64,000 nt of DNA, taken from positions 3,899,501 to 3,963,500 of the forward strand of contig NZ_CP065511.1 of assembly GCF_022811925.1 (NCBI RefSeq). Reading direction: 5' to 3'. Of the stretch, positions 41,742 through 51,780 are shown in pieces. Both the position numbers and the translations under genes were made by a program. The DNA comes from Cytobacillus oceanisediminis. GTDB taxonomy: Bacteria; Bacillota; Bacilli; Bacillales; Cytobacillaceae. The notes under the pieces are model-generated. The model saw only the letters and a program-made list of their open reading frames with translations. It was not told the DNA's origin and made no database searches. The first letter of the stretch is position 1. Each line of letters opens with the position of its first letter.

Positions 41742-41885
41742 AGTTAGACTCCCATTCTTATTAGACGTAGTACTCATAATTTGTGTATTAACAAAAAGGG
41801 AGATACGCTAAAACATTTGGAAACTGAGTAGTTTTAGCGGCAATGGCCAAAACTATAGTAACTATTGTAAAGGAGGCCAAATTGA

Positions 41886-43724
41886 ATGAGACCAATGCTT
41901 CCTACATTAACTTTTGAAGTTCCGGAAGAGAAGGAATGGCTCTTTGAAGCAAAGTATGATGGTTTTAGAGCAATCCTGCACTTGGACAAGGAAACCAGAC
42001 TGACAAGCAGGAATGATAAGCCTTTATTACATATTTTTCCAGAGATTAAGGATTTTTTGGAGCAAAACAAAAATAAATTCGAACCATACCTTCCACTTAC
42101 ACTTGATGGAGAATTAGTCTTTCTGGAGAATGCCTATAAAGCCCATTTTGGATCGATCCAGGTCAGGGGCAGGATGAGGTCTGAAAAGAAAATTCAAGAG
42201 AAAGCAAAAGCTGCACCCTGCCGTCTTCTTATTTTTGACATTTTGATGATAAAAGGCAAAAAAATGACCGATAAAGAGTACTTTACCAGAAAAGCAGAAC
42301 TTGAAGCATTGTTTAAAGATTGTAATATGCCCTTAAAACCTGATGAGCAGGATCAGAGATTGATACAATTAATCCCTCCATACCGCAGCTTTAATGAACT
42401 TTGGGAAAAAATTGTCCTGCATGACGGTGAAGGAATCGTGGCAAAGCAGATGAGGAATAAATGGGAAGAAGGAAAGAGATCATCTTTATGGCTAAAATTC
42501 AAGAATTGGAAATACGTTTCCTGCTTTATCACTGCATATGAAAAATCAAATGGCTACTTTTATGCTGGTGTATACCAGGGGGATGCTGTCATAGCAATCG
42601 GACAGTTTCTTTTTGGGTTGAAGCCAGACGAAAAACAAGCCTTATTCCAAATAATCAAAGATAATAAAACAGATGAAAACAGCCAATTCATTTATGTAGA
42701 GCCAGCCATATGTGTGGAAGTTAAATATCTGGAGATTTATGAGGATCAAATGCGCGAACCGCACTTTCACCAGTTTCGTTTTGATTTGAAGCCTGATGCC
42801 TGCACTTACGATAAATTTATACAGCAGCAGAAAAACCTGCCTCCCGAAATAGAAATCACCCATCCAGACAAGCCATTATGGGAAACACCAGCTATTCAAA
42901 AGATTGATTACATTCACTTTTTAAGAGAGATTGCTCCATATATGCTGCCATTTTTAAAAAACAGGCTTTTAACTGTAATCCGCTACCCGCATGGGATCTT
43001 TGCAGAGCCTTTCTACCAGAAAAATTGCCCGGATTACGCACCGGATTTTGTGGAAACCGAAATGTCAGAAGGCATCAACTATATTGTCTGCAATAATCTT
43101 CAAACGCTGCTCTGGCTTGGCAACCAGCTTGCATTTGAATATCATATCCCATTTAAGACCATTTACAGCAATGGACCAAGCGAAATAGTGTTTGATTTAG
43201 ATCCTCCTTCGAGGGACGCTTTTCATCTTGCCATTAAAGCTGCACTATTGATTAAAGAGGTGCTTGACCAGCTGAAATTAATCAGCTTCGTCAAAACATC
43301 CGGCAATAAAGGTCTGCAAATCTATATCCCGCTGCAGGAAAATACGTATAGTTTTGATGATACTCGGCTGTTCACAGAATTTATTGCCCAGTATCTAATT
43401 TCCAAAGACCCCGATTCTTTTACAACAGAAAGATTAAAGAAAAATCGTGGAGGCAGGCTTTATGTGGATTATATCCAGCATGCAGAAGGCAAGACAATCA
43501 TTGCTCCTTATTCAGCAAGAGGAAATAAATCTGCAACTGTCGCTGCTCCGCTATTTTGGGAGGAAGTCAACGAGAAATTAACAATGGAGCGGTTTCAGAT
43601 AACCAATCTTATAAAAAGGATTAACAGCGATGGAGATCCATTCAGTTCTTATTTTCAAACAAAAGAAATTCAGCCCTTTTCTCCGGTGCTCGATTTTTTA
43701 AAACAGCAAAACAAAAAAGGATAA
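41886..43724 (+). CDS. ligD: DNA ligase D (ligase-polymerase fusion)
   Basis: NHEJ enzyme of 612 aa. The ATP-dependent ligase domain comes first (about 1-300, adenylated Lys23 in EAKYDGFR). An AEP-type polymerase domain follows (about 320-605) with the metal motif FDLDPPSRD and TSGNKGLQIYIPL. There is no 3'-phosphoesterase domain, as in B. subtilis LigD. AAAGGAGG is 9 bases before the ATG. It is divergent from ku, with a shared regulatory region. Confidence 0.94.
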   Translation: MRPMLPTLTFEVPEEKEWLFEAKYDGFRAILHLDKETRLTSRNDKPLLHIFPEIKDFLEQNKNKFEPYLPLTLDGELVFLENAYKAHFGSIQVRGRMRSEKKIQEKAKAAPCRLLIFDILMIKGKKMTDKEYFTRKAELEALFKDCNMPLKPDEQDQRLIQLIPPYRSFNELWEKIVLHDGEGIVAKQMRNKWEEGKRSSLWLKFKNWKYVSCFITAYEKSNGYFYAGVYQGDAVIAIGQFLFGLKPDEKQALFQIIKDNKTDENSQFIYVEPAICVEVKYLEIYEDQMREPHFHQFRFDLKPDACTYDKFIQQQKNLPPEIEITHPDKPLWETPAIQKIDYIHFLREIAPYMLPFLKNRLLTVIRYPHGIFAEPFYQKNCPDYAPDFVETEMSEGINYIVCNNLQTLLWLGNQLAFEYHIPFKTIYSNGPSEIVFDLDPPSRDAFHLAIKAALLIKEVLDQLKLISFVKTSGNKGLQIYIPLQENTYSFDDTRLFTEFIAQYLISKDPDSFTTERLKKNRGGRLYVDYIQHAEGKTIIAPYSARGNKSATVAAPLFWEEVNEKLTMERFQITNLIKRINSDGDPFSSYFQTKEIQPFSPVLDFLKQQNKKG

Positions 43725-43741
43725 GGCCAGTGCCTTATCCT
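43713..43741 (-). terminator. terminator of dapF
   Basis: AGGATAAGGC/GCCTTATCCT with a 4-base loop, followed by T6 on the minus strand. It overlaps the end of ligD. Confidence 0.8.
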
Positions 43742-44723
43742 ACATCCATTCTTTAAGTACCGCTTGGGCATATTCCTGAAGTTTAGCATACTGCTTAATT
43801 TCTCCAGTATGTTCCTCTTTCTGGGACAGGGAGAACTCTGCTGGATTTTCCATATTGACTTCCGCTTCACAGCGGTAAACATAGCTGGCATTCCCAATTA
43901 AATCAATGAACCGCCTGCCATTCTTCTCATGAACTACACAGCGCACTTTTCCACCATTATTGTATACTTCAACAGGCTCTTCGATTTTATTCAGCCCATT
44001 CATGCAAGTGACAAGTGTTGAAGCGGACATGGCCGTACCGCAGGCATTGGTAAATCCTACTCCCCGCTCAAATGTCCTAACATAAATATGCCCTTTTTTT
44101 AATGGCTTTACAAAGCTGACATTTACTCCATCAGGAAAGAATTCATTCGGCCCGTTCAAATATTCGCTGATATTTTTTTGCAGGTCAGATGTAATGTGCT
44201 CTTTCTCCACAATGGAAACAAAATGGGGATTAGGGACTGCTAAGGCTGTAAAAGCTAATTCCTCTGAGATCCCGCTGACTTTTTCATTAATTATTGTATC
44301 TTTATCGAGAATTAAAGGAAGATCCTTCAAATCGAATGAAACAGGTGATATTTCAACAAGATAAGTCGGAATGTCCTCAAAGATACCCTCTTGCTTTTTT
44401 ACCTGCAAATCCGCTTTCATGGTTTCAATGATGGCTTCTTTTAGACCAAGAAGTTCACATACATAACGGGCAACGCATCTTAATCCATTTCCGCACATTG
44501 AGGCTTCTGATCCATCCGGATTAAAAACACGCATCCTGGCATCTGCTTTTTCACTTTTTAATACGAAAAGAATTCCATCTGCACCAAGTTCAGTGCTGCG
44601 GTCACATATTGCTTTGGCAAGCTCAGCACGTTTCTCCTCTGTAAAATTATACGTATGGGAAATTTCATCTATTATAAAGAAATCATTTCCTGATCCATGA
44701 CATTTCAGCAGTTCAATGTTCAT
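43740..44723 (-). CDS. dapF: diaminopimelate epimerase
   Basis: PLP-independent epimerase of 327 aa in lysine and peptidoglycan synthesis, converting LL- to meso-diaminopimelate. The two catalytic cysteines are Cys77 (MCGNGLRC) and Cys228 (TNACGTAMS). The second motif reads GVGFTNACG rather than the common GAGET.ACG. A C-terminal extension of about 40 residues lengthens it beyond B. subtilis DapF. TTTGGAGG sets the start at 44723. Confidence 0.9.
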   Translation of the reverse strand: MNIELLKCHGSGNDFFIIDEISHTYNFTEEKRAELAKAICDRSTELGADGILFVLKSEKADARMRVFNPDGSEASMCGNGLRCVARYVCELLGLKEAIIETMKADLQVKKQEGIFEDIPTYLVEISPVSFDLKDLPLILDKDTIINEKVSGISEELAFTALAVPNPHFVSIVEKEHITSDLQKNISEYLNGPNEFFPDGVNVSFVKPLKKGHIYVRTFERGVGFTNACGTAMSASTLVTCMNGLNKIEEPVEVYNNGGKVRCVVHEKNGRRFIDLIGNASYVYRCEAEVNMENPAEFSLSQKEEHTGEIKQYAKLQEYAQAVLKEWM

Positions 44724-44865
44724 CGTAATACCTCCAAACCATTTGTAGCTCAACTTATAAATAAGAGTGCCATAAAAGCATTTATTATTCAATAATTGTT
44801 TTCTTTATTATATTATTAACTTATCAGAAAACTGATAAGCTCCGTCATTTAGGGAAGTGACCGAT

Positions 44866-45135
44866 ATTAATACTGAACTTTATACATTTAAATTTTTCAT
44901 TCAGCGGATCGAAGAGTTTGGCAGCGTTATTAATGAAAAAAATGCCTTTGTAGAAACAACTGCATTTTTTAATAAAACAATTGTATATGAAGGGAGTATC
45001 CGGGTGCGTTTCAATGACTATGGAATTTTCCCCTTCCCCGAGGACCTTTCCCGGGCAGACATTCCGGTGTCTGTTAAAAGGAAGATGGCTGCAGAAATGA
45101 AAAGGTATATTAAGCCGCAGAAAAAATATCTATAA
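44866..45135 (+). CDS. small protein of unknown function (about 90 aa), start uncertain
   Basis: A soluble protein of mixed charge (FKFFIQRIEEFGSV near the start, ending in MKRYIKPQKKYL). No family is recognised. The only ribosome binding sequence, AGGGAAGTGA (44851-44860), lies too close to the GTG at 44857 because it contains it. It is well placed for an ATT codon at 44866, so a non-standard start is possible. An 8-bp hairpin (CTTATCAG/CTGATAAG, 44820-44839) lies just upstream. Confidence 0.5.
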   Translation: MNTELYTFKFFIQRIEEFGSVINEKNAFVETTAFFNKTIVYEGSIRVRFNDYGIFPFPEDLSRADIPVSVKRKMAAEMKRYIKPQKKYL

Positions 45136-45154
45136 TAGTACTGCGGCTAACATA

Positions 45155-46411
45155 TTAGCTTGGCTGTCTGCTGGTATATTTTTCAGGATTCATAAGCTGA
45201 CTGGACCAGGCTAATGATTCTGAATAGATCTTAAAAATGGTTTTTTCATCAACACTCAGTTTCTCACACATTTCGCTGATCCTGCTCCATTGCGCTTTCT
45301 CTACTGCAAAAGCAAGATCGAGTATCTCTTTCAGCTTATTATTTTTCCCTCGGAGGGCTTCACAAATATCATCCTGCAAAGGAAGTTCATCGAGAATTTG
45401 ACTCATCGGGATATTCAGCAATGAATCCATTAATGAAAACATTCCTGTCATAAAATAGCTCGATGATACGCTTTTTCCGGTTCTGAGTCTCCCAATTTCC
45501 TCACACATTTTGGCACGAGTCATTGATAACCTGATAGTCTCTTCTGCCATTTGGGACTTTTGAATAATATTTTCCCTTACCGCCAATACATAGATCCACT
45601 TTTCAAGTTCGATCAATCCCAGCAGAACTATCGCCTGGCGGATTGAATTTATCTTTTGCTTTGGACGATAAGCTGGTGAGTTTATTAGTTTCAGCAATTT
45701 ATAAGACAGTGATATGTCACGTTCGATTAATTCAGTTATGCGGTCAAGACTTGGCTCCTCATTTGACAGGTTTTGGATCATCTCATAATAGGATTGAAAA
45801 TAGGACGGGACATCATGTGTAGACATTATGACTGGCTTCGCAAAAAAATAACCCTGAAAATAATCGTAACCCTTGCTTTTCGCTTCTTCGTAGCTCTCTC
45901 TTGTCTCTACCTTTTCAGCAACTGTTTTAATTTTGAGCTGATTAACAAGCATTTCAATTTTTTCCCGCATATCCTTTGGGGTATTAAGAAAGTCCACCTT
46001 TATGATATCAGCGTATTTCAGCAATTGTCTTGCAAATGGATTGGTTGCATTGAATACATAATCATCAAGTGCGATCTGATAACCAAGTTCCTTCAAATCT
46101 TTGCAAATATTGACCAGTTCCGCACTAGGCTCTACAGTTTCAAGGATTTCGACAACGATTTCCCGAGGCCTAAAATAAGCAGGGAGCTTGAGCTTCAGCA
46201 ATTTTTCCGTAAAATTAATAAAACATGGCTTTCCTTCAGAAAGATGGTCAATCCCTATATTTAAAAAACTATTAATAATTACCTCAGCCGTGGCCTGATC
46301 TTCATCTATTTCAGGAAAGGCATTTACCTGATTATTTCTATACAAAAGTTCATAAGCAAACACTTCTTCTTTAGAATTGAAAATCGGCTGCCTTGCTACA
46401 AACACTTCCAT
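45155..46411 (-). CDS. yuxH: EAL-HDOD signalling protein (YuxH-like)
   Basis: Two domains: an N-terminal EAL-like phosphodiesterase fold (about 1-200) and a C-terminal HDOD domain (about 205-400). The EAL signature reads YELLYR, and the usual DDFG loop reads ALDDYVF. The catalytic set is therefore incomplete and c-di-GMP hydrolysis is doubtful, as in other YuxH-type proteins. It may be a c-di-GMP-binding or protein-interaction hub. CGGAGG sets the start at 46411. Confidence 0.85.
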   Translation of the reverse strand: MEVFVARQPIFNSKEEVFAYELLYRNNQVNAFPEIDEDQATAEVIINSFLNIGIDHLSEGKPCFINFTEKLLKLKLPAYFRPREIVVEILETVEPSAELVNICKDLKELGYQIALDDYVFNATNPFARQLLKYADIIKVDFLNTPKDMREKIEMLVNQLKIKTVAEKVETRESYEEAKSKGYDYFQGYFFAKPVIMSTHDVPSYFQSYYEMIQNLSNEEPSLDRITELIERDISLSYKLLKLINSPAYRPKQKINSIRQAIVLLGLIELEKWIYVLAVRENIIQKSQMAEETIRLSMTRAKMCEEIGRLRTGKSVSSSYFMTGMFSLMDSLLNIPMSQILDELPLQDDICEALRGKNNKLKEILDLAFAVEKAQWSRISEMCEKLSVDEKTIFKIYSESLAWSSQLMNPEKYTSRQPS

Positions 46412-46556
46412 TGACATACCTCCGAAAACACCATATTACTATAGACCTATATTAGCTCAATTAATTTATTGCGTGTGTCGAAACTTGTTGAATAAAAAGA
46501 AATTTTTATATTATTATACAAAATTCCCCAGCTTTCTTTGTTTCATTAGAAAAAGA

Positions 46557-46583
46557 AAAAGGATGCCCCAATAGGACATCCCA
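46557..46583 (-). terminator. terminator of the purine permease gene
   Basis: GGGATGTCC/GGGGCATCC with a 4-base loop, then T5 on the minus strand. Confidence 0.8.
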
Positions 46584-46592
46584 ATATCTATA

Positions 46593-47891
46593 TTAACTAA
46601 TCACATGAAAAACAAAGTTGAATAAAAATAAAGCAGCTATAACATACAATGCAAGTGAAACTTCCTTTGCTTTGCCAATCGAAATCTTTAAGATTGGATA
46701 AAGAATAAATCCAATGGCAATGCCGTCCGCAATACTATACGTGAACGGGATCATGGCTATGATAAAGATAGCTGGAAAGCTTTCGCTCATATCCTTTAAG
46801 TCAAGATTGCGGATGTTTTGAAGCATCAGTCCGCCAATAATGATAAGAATAGGTGCAATTGCACTGTTGGGAATCAATTTAATAACAGGAATAAAGAATG
46901 CGGATAACATAAACAGCAATCCAGTTGTAACTGCTGTCAATCCTGTACGTCCGCCGGCAGCCATACTCGCTGCACTTTCAACCGTTGCTACAGTCGGGCT
47001 TGTCCCAAAAATACCTGACAATAATGCAGAAACCGAAGTTGCCTGAAAAGCACGCTTAAACTGTTCCGGCCTATTAATAAAACCAACATGACCGTGAACT
47101 AATCCGATATTTTCAAAGACAAGAACCATTGTTAATGAAAAAATGGCAATCCAAAAAGTGACGGAAAGCAAGTTATCAAATGACATCGCTCCAAAAACTT
47201 CCATATAATCGGAAAGAGCGAACGGCTTTTCATCGGGATTTTGCACATTAATCGGACCAAAAGCCCATGCTATCAATGTTCCTGCTGCAACAGTAATCAA
47301 AAAGTTGCCGGGCACATTGCGCATGAATAAAATGATGGCAAGCAAGAACGTTAAGATGGTCGCGAGCACTTGCGGGTCTCCAAGTTCACCCATAGCAATA
47401 ATGGAGTTTGTCCCTTTTTCAACGATTCCGCCTTTTTCAAGTCCGATCAGCATCAAGAAAAGTCCGAGCCCCACTGTTATTGCTTCTTTAAGTGAGTGCG
47501 GAATCGATTCGCTCAATGTCTTTGCGAATCGCGAAAAAGCCACGAATACAAAGATCAGACCAGATATAAAGACAACAGCCAATGCTTCCTGCCAGGATAA
47601 GTCCATGGATTGGACCATTGTATAGGAAAATAAAGCGTTAATTCCCATTCCAGGCACAAGGAGAATCGGTACATTTGCCCAAAACCCCATAATCAAACAG
47701 CCGGCAACCGATGTTATAATGGTTGCAAAAATGGCTGCTTCCAGCGGAATTCCTGCTTCAGAGAGAATTAGAGAGTTAACTGCGATAATATAAACAATCG
47801 TAAAAAAGCCGATTGCCCCAGCCATAACCTCCCTTTTTACAGTTGTTCCATTTGAATCAAGCTGAAAAAGCTGGTTAAACCACTTATTCAT
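46593..47891 (-). CDS. NCS2 family purine permease (AzgA/PbuO-like)
   Basis: Membrane transporter of 432 aa with about 13-14 helices. REVMAGAIGFFTIVYIIAVN and the VPGMGINALFSY motif place it in the AzgA-type NCS2 branch, which imports adenine, guanine or hypoxanthine by proton symport. TSPTVATVESAASMAAGGRTGL is the conserved central motif. Its leader contains a G-rich quadruplex motif but no purine riboswitch. Confidence 0.88.
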   Translation of the reverse strand: MNKWFNQLFQLDSNGTTVKREVMAGAIGFFTIVYIIAVNSLILSEAGIPLEAAIFATIITSVAGCLIMGFWANVPILLVPGMGINALFSYTMVQSMDLSWQEALAVVFISGLIFVFVAFSRFAKTLSESIPHSLKEAITVGLGLFLMLIGLEKGGIVEKGTNSIIAMGELGDPQVLATILTFLLAIILFMRNVPGNFLITVAAGTLIAWAFGPINVQNPDEKPFALSDYMEVFGAMSFDNLLSVTFWIAIFSLTMVLVFENIGLVHGHVGFINRPEQFKRAFQATSVSALLSGIFGTSPTVATVESAASMAAGGRTGLTAVTTGLLFMLSAFFIPVIKLIPNSAIAPILIIIGGLMLQNIRNLDLKDMSESFPAIFIIAMIPFTYSIADGIAIGFILYPILKISIGKAKEVSLALYVIAALFLFNFVFHVIS

Positions 47892-48058
47892 ATATACTAC
47901 CTATCTATTCAATTAGCCCTCTCCCTACCCGCTCTCCCCGTATATATCTCCCTCAGTTAAGAGTGATCAGTAAAAAGTACGGGTGAGCCACAAGCTGTAT
48001 TTTATCAAAAAAAACTCTTTCTGCCAATAGAAAGGTCAGACGTCTGCTCATATTTTTC

Positions 48059-48095
48059 AAAAAAAAATCAGCGGATATTCCCCCGCTGATTTTTG
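48059..48095 (-). terminator. terminator of the rib operon
   Basis: AAATCAGCGG pairs with CCGCTGATTT over a 7-base loop, then T6 or more on the minus strand. Confidence 0.85.
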
Positions 48096-48175
48096 ATAGA
48101 TATAGCAACAGGGCAAGACTGTTGCACCTGTAAGCATACACTTATTTTTTTCATGCCTGCAAAAAATGCGGAACT

Positions 48176-48652
48176 TTATTCACTGTCAGATAATTGTCTA
48201 TACAGATTGCCCATTTCAATAGCTCCAACAGCCGCTTCCCATCCTTTGTTTCCGGCTTTGGTGCCTGCACGCTCAATTGCCTGTTCAATCGTGTCAGTTG
48301 TAAGAACACCGAAGATTACAGGGACACCGCTCTGCAATGCTGTCGCTGAGACCCCTTTAGCCACTTCGCCGCTGACAAAATCAAAATGCGGAGTTGCTCC
48401 GCGGATCACTGTGCCAAGGGTGATGACTGCATCATATTTTCCGGATTGGGACAGCTTTTTAGCTGCCAGTGGGATTTCGAATGCTCCAGGAACCCAAACA
48501 ACCGTCACATCTTCTTCGCTTACTCCGTGGCGCTTAAGTGCATCTTCCGCTCCGCTTAAAAGCTTGCCTGTAATGAATTCATTAAAACGCGACACTACAA
48601 TTGCCATTTTTAATCCTGTTCCTACTAAATGTCCTTCGATTACCTTTTTCAT
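48176..48652 (-). CDS. ribH: 6,7-dimethyl-8-ribityllumazine synthase
   Basis: Riboflavin pathway enzyme of 158 aa that condenses the RibBA and RibD products into lumazine. It forms an icosahedral capsid in bacilli. [23 protein letters not shown] and [18 protein letters not shown] contain the substrate-binding and catalytic His residues. It is the last gene of ribD-ribE-ribBA-ribH, 14 bases after ribBA. Confidence 0.95.
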   Translation of the reverse strand: MKKVIEGHLVGTGLKMAIVVSRFNEFITGKLLSGAEDALKRHGVSEEDVTVVWVPGAFEIPLAAKKLSQSGKYDAVITLGTVIRGATPHFDFVSGEVAKGVSATALQSGVPVIFGVLTTDTIEQAIERAGTKAGNKGWEAAVGAIEMGNLYRQLSDSE

Positions 48653-48666
48653 CTCTAATCGCTCCC

Positions 48667-49863
48667 TTAAAATTGTAATAAATGCCCAAGTTTTGTTTTC
48701 TTTGTTTTTAAGTAAATCTCATTTTCAGATTTGGCAGGCATTTGAAGAGGAACTCGTTCGGATACCTCCAGCCCATAGCCGCCCAGTCCAGCAATTTTGC
48801 GGGGATTATTGGTTAGCAGGCGCATTTTTTTTACCCCGAGATCCCTAAGGATTTGTGCACCTACCCCATAGTCGCGAAGATCGTCCTTAAATCCGAGCTT
48901 ATGATTTGCTTCAACGGTATCGTAGCCCTCTTCCTGCAGCTTATAGGCTTTCAATTTATTGATCAGGCCGATGCCGCGCCCTTCCTGTCTCATGTATAAA
49001 AGGATTCCCCGGCCTTCCTCTTCAATCTGCGATAATGCTGCTTCAAGCTGCGGCCCGCAGTCGCAGCGGTTAGACCCGAATACATCCCCGGTCAGGCACT
49101 CCGAATGAACACGAAGCAATACGGGTTCGTTTTCATCGATTTCTCCCTTTACAAGAGCAACATGGTCTTTTCCATCGATTGTGTTTGTATAACCTACCGC
49201 TCTAAAATCTCCAAATTCTGTTGGAAGCTGTATCTCCACTTCCCTTTTTACAATGGAGTCATGCTTCAATCGATACTCTATCAGTTGCTGAATAGTAATC
49301 ATTTTTAAGTTAAACTTTTCAGCCACTTTTTCAAGATCATCCACTCGCGCCATTGTTCCATCGTCTTTCATAATTTCACAGATAATCCCGGCTGGTGCTG
49401 CACCGGCAAGACGTGCCAGATCGACCGCAGCCTCTGTATGGCCTGCCCGCCTTAGTACTCCCCCCTTTTTCGCCACTAGAGGAAAAACATGTCCCGGCCT
49501 GGAAAAGTCTGAAGGTTTAGCGTCATCCTCAAGCATTTCCTTTATCGTGAAAGCACGCTCAAATGCACTGATGCCTGTAGTGGTTTTCACATGGTCAATA
49601 CTGACTGTGAAAGCTGTCCCATGGCTGTCAGTGTTCACTTCTGCCATTGGATTCAGTTCCAGCTTTTCAGCCAGCTCCTCAGTGATAGGTGTACAGATCA
49701 GGCCTCTGCCTTCTTTGGCCATAAAGTTGATCGTATCGGGTTTCGCATATTCCGCGATTGCCAGGAAATCACCTTCATTTTCCCTGTCTTCATCATCACA
49801 GACAATGATGACTTTTCCTGCTTTTAAATCTTCTAATGCCTCATTTATTTCACTGAACATGTT
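48667..49863 (-). CDS. ribBA: 3,4-dihydroxy-2-butanone-4-phosphate synthase / GTP cyclohydrolase II
   Basis: Bifunctional enzyme of 398 aa, the length of B. subtilis RibBA. The N-terminal DHBP synthase domain (1-205) has [11 protein letters not shown] and the [11 protein letters not shown] block. The C-terminal cyclohydrolase II domain has zinc ligands in [16 protein letters not shown] and the RQEGRGIGL motif. It makes both riboflavin precursors. The start MFSEINEAL at 49863 follows AAAGGAGGG. Confidence 0.95.
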   Translation of the reverse strand, partial: NMFSEINEALEDLKAGKVIIVCDDEDRENEGDFLAIAEYAKPDTINFMAKEGRGLICTPITEELAEKLELNPMAEVNTDSHGTAFTVSIDHVKTTTGISAFERAFTIKEMLEDDAKPSDFSRPGHVFPLVAKKGGVLRRAGHTEAAVDLARLAGAAPAGIICEIMKDDGTMARVDDLEKVAEKFNLKMITIQQLIEYRLKHDSIVKREVEIQLPTEFGDFRAVGYTNTIDGKDHVALVKGEIDENEPVLLRVHSECLTGDVFGSNRCDCGPQLEAALSQIEEEGRGILLYMRQEGRGIGLINKLKAYKLQEEGYDTVEANHKLGFKDDLRDYGVGAQILRDLGVKKMRLLTNNPRKIAGLGGYGLEVSERVPLQMPAKSENEIYLKTKKTKLGHLLQF

Positions 49864-49885
49864 TGATTGACCCTCCTTTTGCTCA

Positions 49886-50539
49886 TTATAAGAAGCCATT
49901 CTCTTTTAGGAATCGCTCTGATACTCCTTCTTTAGGCGAAGCGGTTTCCTGCTGCCTATTCATGAAGGAATATAGATATTTGGCAAGCATATCGAACTCG
50001 AGGTTAACAATGTCTCCCGCTGCTTTGAAGCCGAGTACCGTTTCACTTGCTGTGTGGGGAATGATCGAGACAGTAACAGTATTGTCTTCATTACCGAAAA
50101 CAGTCAGCGAAATCCCATCCACGGCAATTGATCCTTTCATGATAAGCAAATGGCTTAATGCAGGCGGCACAGATATTTGTATATAAATGGCATTTTCGCT
50201 TGTTGATTTTTTTATGATCTGACCTGTTCCATCAACATGCCCTGTCACAAAATGCCCTCCAAAGCGGCCATTTGCTGACATCGCCCTCTCCAGATTGACT
50301 TTTGTTCGTTCTTTAATGGCAGAAAGCGAAGTACTTTTGAATGTTTCAGGCATGACATCTGCTGAAAATTCATTTTTCGCAAATTCCGTAACTGTAAGGC
50401 ACACGCCATTAACCGAAATGCTGTCCCCCAGTCCAACATCTGATAAAACTTTGGAGGCCTGAATTGTCAGTTTCATGGCCTTGCCTTGCTGAACTACTTT
50501 TTTTACTGTTCCCAGTTCCTCAATAATTCCAGTAAACAT
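49886..50539 (-). CDS. ribE: riboflavin synthase alpha chain
   Basis: Riboflavin synthase of 217 aa made of two lumazine-binding barrels (N-terminal [12 protein letters not shown], 1-97, and a second from about 98). It dismutates two lumazines into riboflavin. Its ATG overlaps the ribD stop (TAATG), indicating translational coupling. Confidence 0.95.
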   Translation of the reverse strand: MFTGIIEELGTVKKVVQQGKAMKLTIQASKVLSDVGLGDSISVNGVCLTVTEFAKNEFSADVMPETFKSTSLSAIKERTKVNLERAMSANGRFGGHFVTGHVDGTGQIIKKSTSENAIYIQISVPPALSHLLIMKGSIAVDGISLTVFGNEDNTVTVSIIPHTASETVLGFKAAGDIVNLEFDMLAKYLYSFMNRQQETASPKEGVSERFLKENGFL

Positions 50540-51636
50540 TATTCCCTGGCCTCCCTCAGCGGTTTTGCGGTAATTCTAAGGTCTCCGCCAATCCTTTGAA
50601 TTTCTGTGAATTCCAGTACAGGGGCGTCTTTTACATAGTTGGCACCCTCCCCGCCAATAAATGGAATCGCCTTATTGCCTCCAATAATTTTAGGAGCCAC
50701 ATAAAGGATTATCTGCTGAAAGAAACCGCTTTTTATAAATGAAGCATGAACCTCTGAACCGCCTTCAACAAATAAAGTCATGATATTTCTTTCACCTAAA
50801 TTTTTTAATACTTCTATAATCGGCACCTCATTAGCAGGAAAAGAAAAAACTTCAGCATCATACTTCTTTATCTCTTCTGCCTTTGACCGATCTATTTCGC
50901 AGCCGGTAAAGATTATGGTCTTTACAGACTGATCTCGGATGACATTTGCGTCAGCCGGAATTCTCAGATTTGTATCTAATACTACTCGAATGGGATTTTT
51001 TCCGCCTTGGGGCAGCCTGGCGGTTAAAAGGGGATTATCGTGAATGATCGTATTTACACCTGTAAGTATTGCGTCATGTTCATGCCGTAGCCGATGTACA
51101 TCCTGCCTGGATTCTGGAGAGGTAATCCATTTGCTGTCACCGGTTTTTGCAGCTGTTTTCCCATCAAACGATGAGGCTGCTTTAATGGTTACATATGGTG
51201 TCTTTGTTTTTATTAAATGGAAAAATGGTTCGTTTAGGGCATCTGCTTCCTCCTTCAATAAGCCGGTCACTACTTCAATCCCGGCATCCTGCATCCTTTC
51301 AATTCCTTTGCCGGAAACAAGAGGATTTGGATCGGCAGAAGCAATAAAAACCCTACTAATTCCTGAATTAATTATTAAGTCTGCGCATGGCGGAGTCCTG
51401 CCAAAATGGCTGCATGGCTCAAGCGTGACATAAATATCAGCGCCTTTAGCCTTATCGCCAGCTGCAGCAATCGCATGGACTTCAGCATGGGGAGTACCTG
51501 CTTTCAGGTGAGCACCCATCCCCAGAATTTCACCATTTTTAACAACAACCGCACCCACCTGCGGGTTAGGACTGGTTTGGCCTTTAGTGGCCGCTGCCAG
51601 GCTGATGGCTAACTTCATATATTCCTGATGGTTCAA
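50539..51636 (-). CDS. ribD: bifunctional riboflavin deaminase/reductase
   Basis: Two-domain enzyme of 365 aa. The deaminase (about 1-145) has the zinc motif HAEVHA and PCSHFGRTPPC. The reductase (about 150-360) has the GDSKWITS and FVEGGSEVHASF motifs. The start is TTG at 51636, 11 bases after GGAGG; the N-terminal NHQEYMKLA aligns with EEYYMKLA of B. subtilis RibG, supporting this start over the internal ATG. It is first in the rib operon after the FMN riboswitch. Confidence 0.93.
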   Translation of the reverse strand: MNHQEYMKLAISLAAATKGQTSPNPQVGAVVVKNGEILGMGAHLKAGTPHAEVHAIAAAGDKAKGADIYVTLEPCSHFGRTPPCADLIINSGISRVFIASADPNPLVSGKGIERMQDAGIEVVTGLLKEEADALNEPFFHLIKTKTPYVTIKAASSFDGKTAAKTGDSKWITSPESRQDVHRLRHEHDAILTGVNTIIHDNPLLTARLPQGGKNPIRVVLDTNLRIPADANVIRDQSVKTIIFTGCEIDRSKAEEIKKYDAEVFSFPANEVPIIEVLKNLGERNIMTLFVEGGSEVHASFIKSGFFQQIILYVAPKIIGGNKAIPFIGGEGANYVKDAPVLEFTEIQRIGGDLRITAKPLREARE

Positions 51637-51685
51637 ATTATCTGATTCCTCCTTCCCTTACTATTTCTCCAAATTAAGTATGAAA

Positions 51686-51724
51686 CGGCAAAACCCCGTA
51701 CACCAGCTAGGTGAAACGGGGCAA
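51686..51724 (-). terminator. FMN riboswitch expression-platform terminator
   Basis: CCCCGT...ACGGGG with an inner CACC/GGTG, followed by TTTTG on the minus strand, between the aptamer and ribD. Confidence 0.75.
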
Positions 51725-51780
51725 AATCACATGACGAAATAAGCGTTTAAAAAAGCTTTTTTCAACGCAGCACTATAATC

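Noticed and set aside
41742..41885. forespore sigma-G promoters between ku and ligD
   Set aside because: Expected from B. subtilis, but I could not find a convincing TGNATA-N18-CATANTA pair by eye in this spacer.
47892..48056. purine riboswitch before the NCS2 permease
   Set aside because: The three-way junction sequence of purine aptamers is absent from this leader on the transcribed strand.
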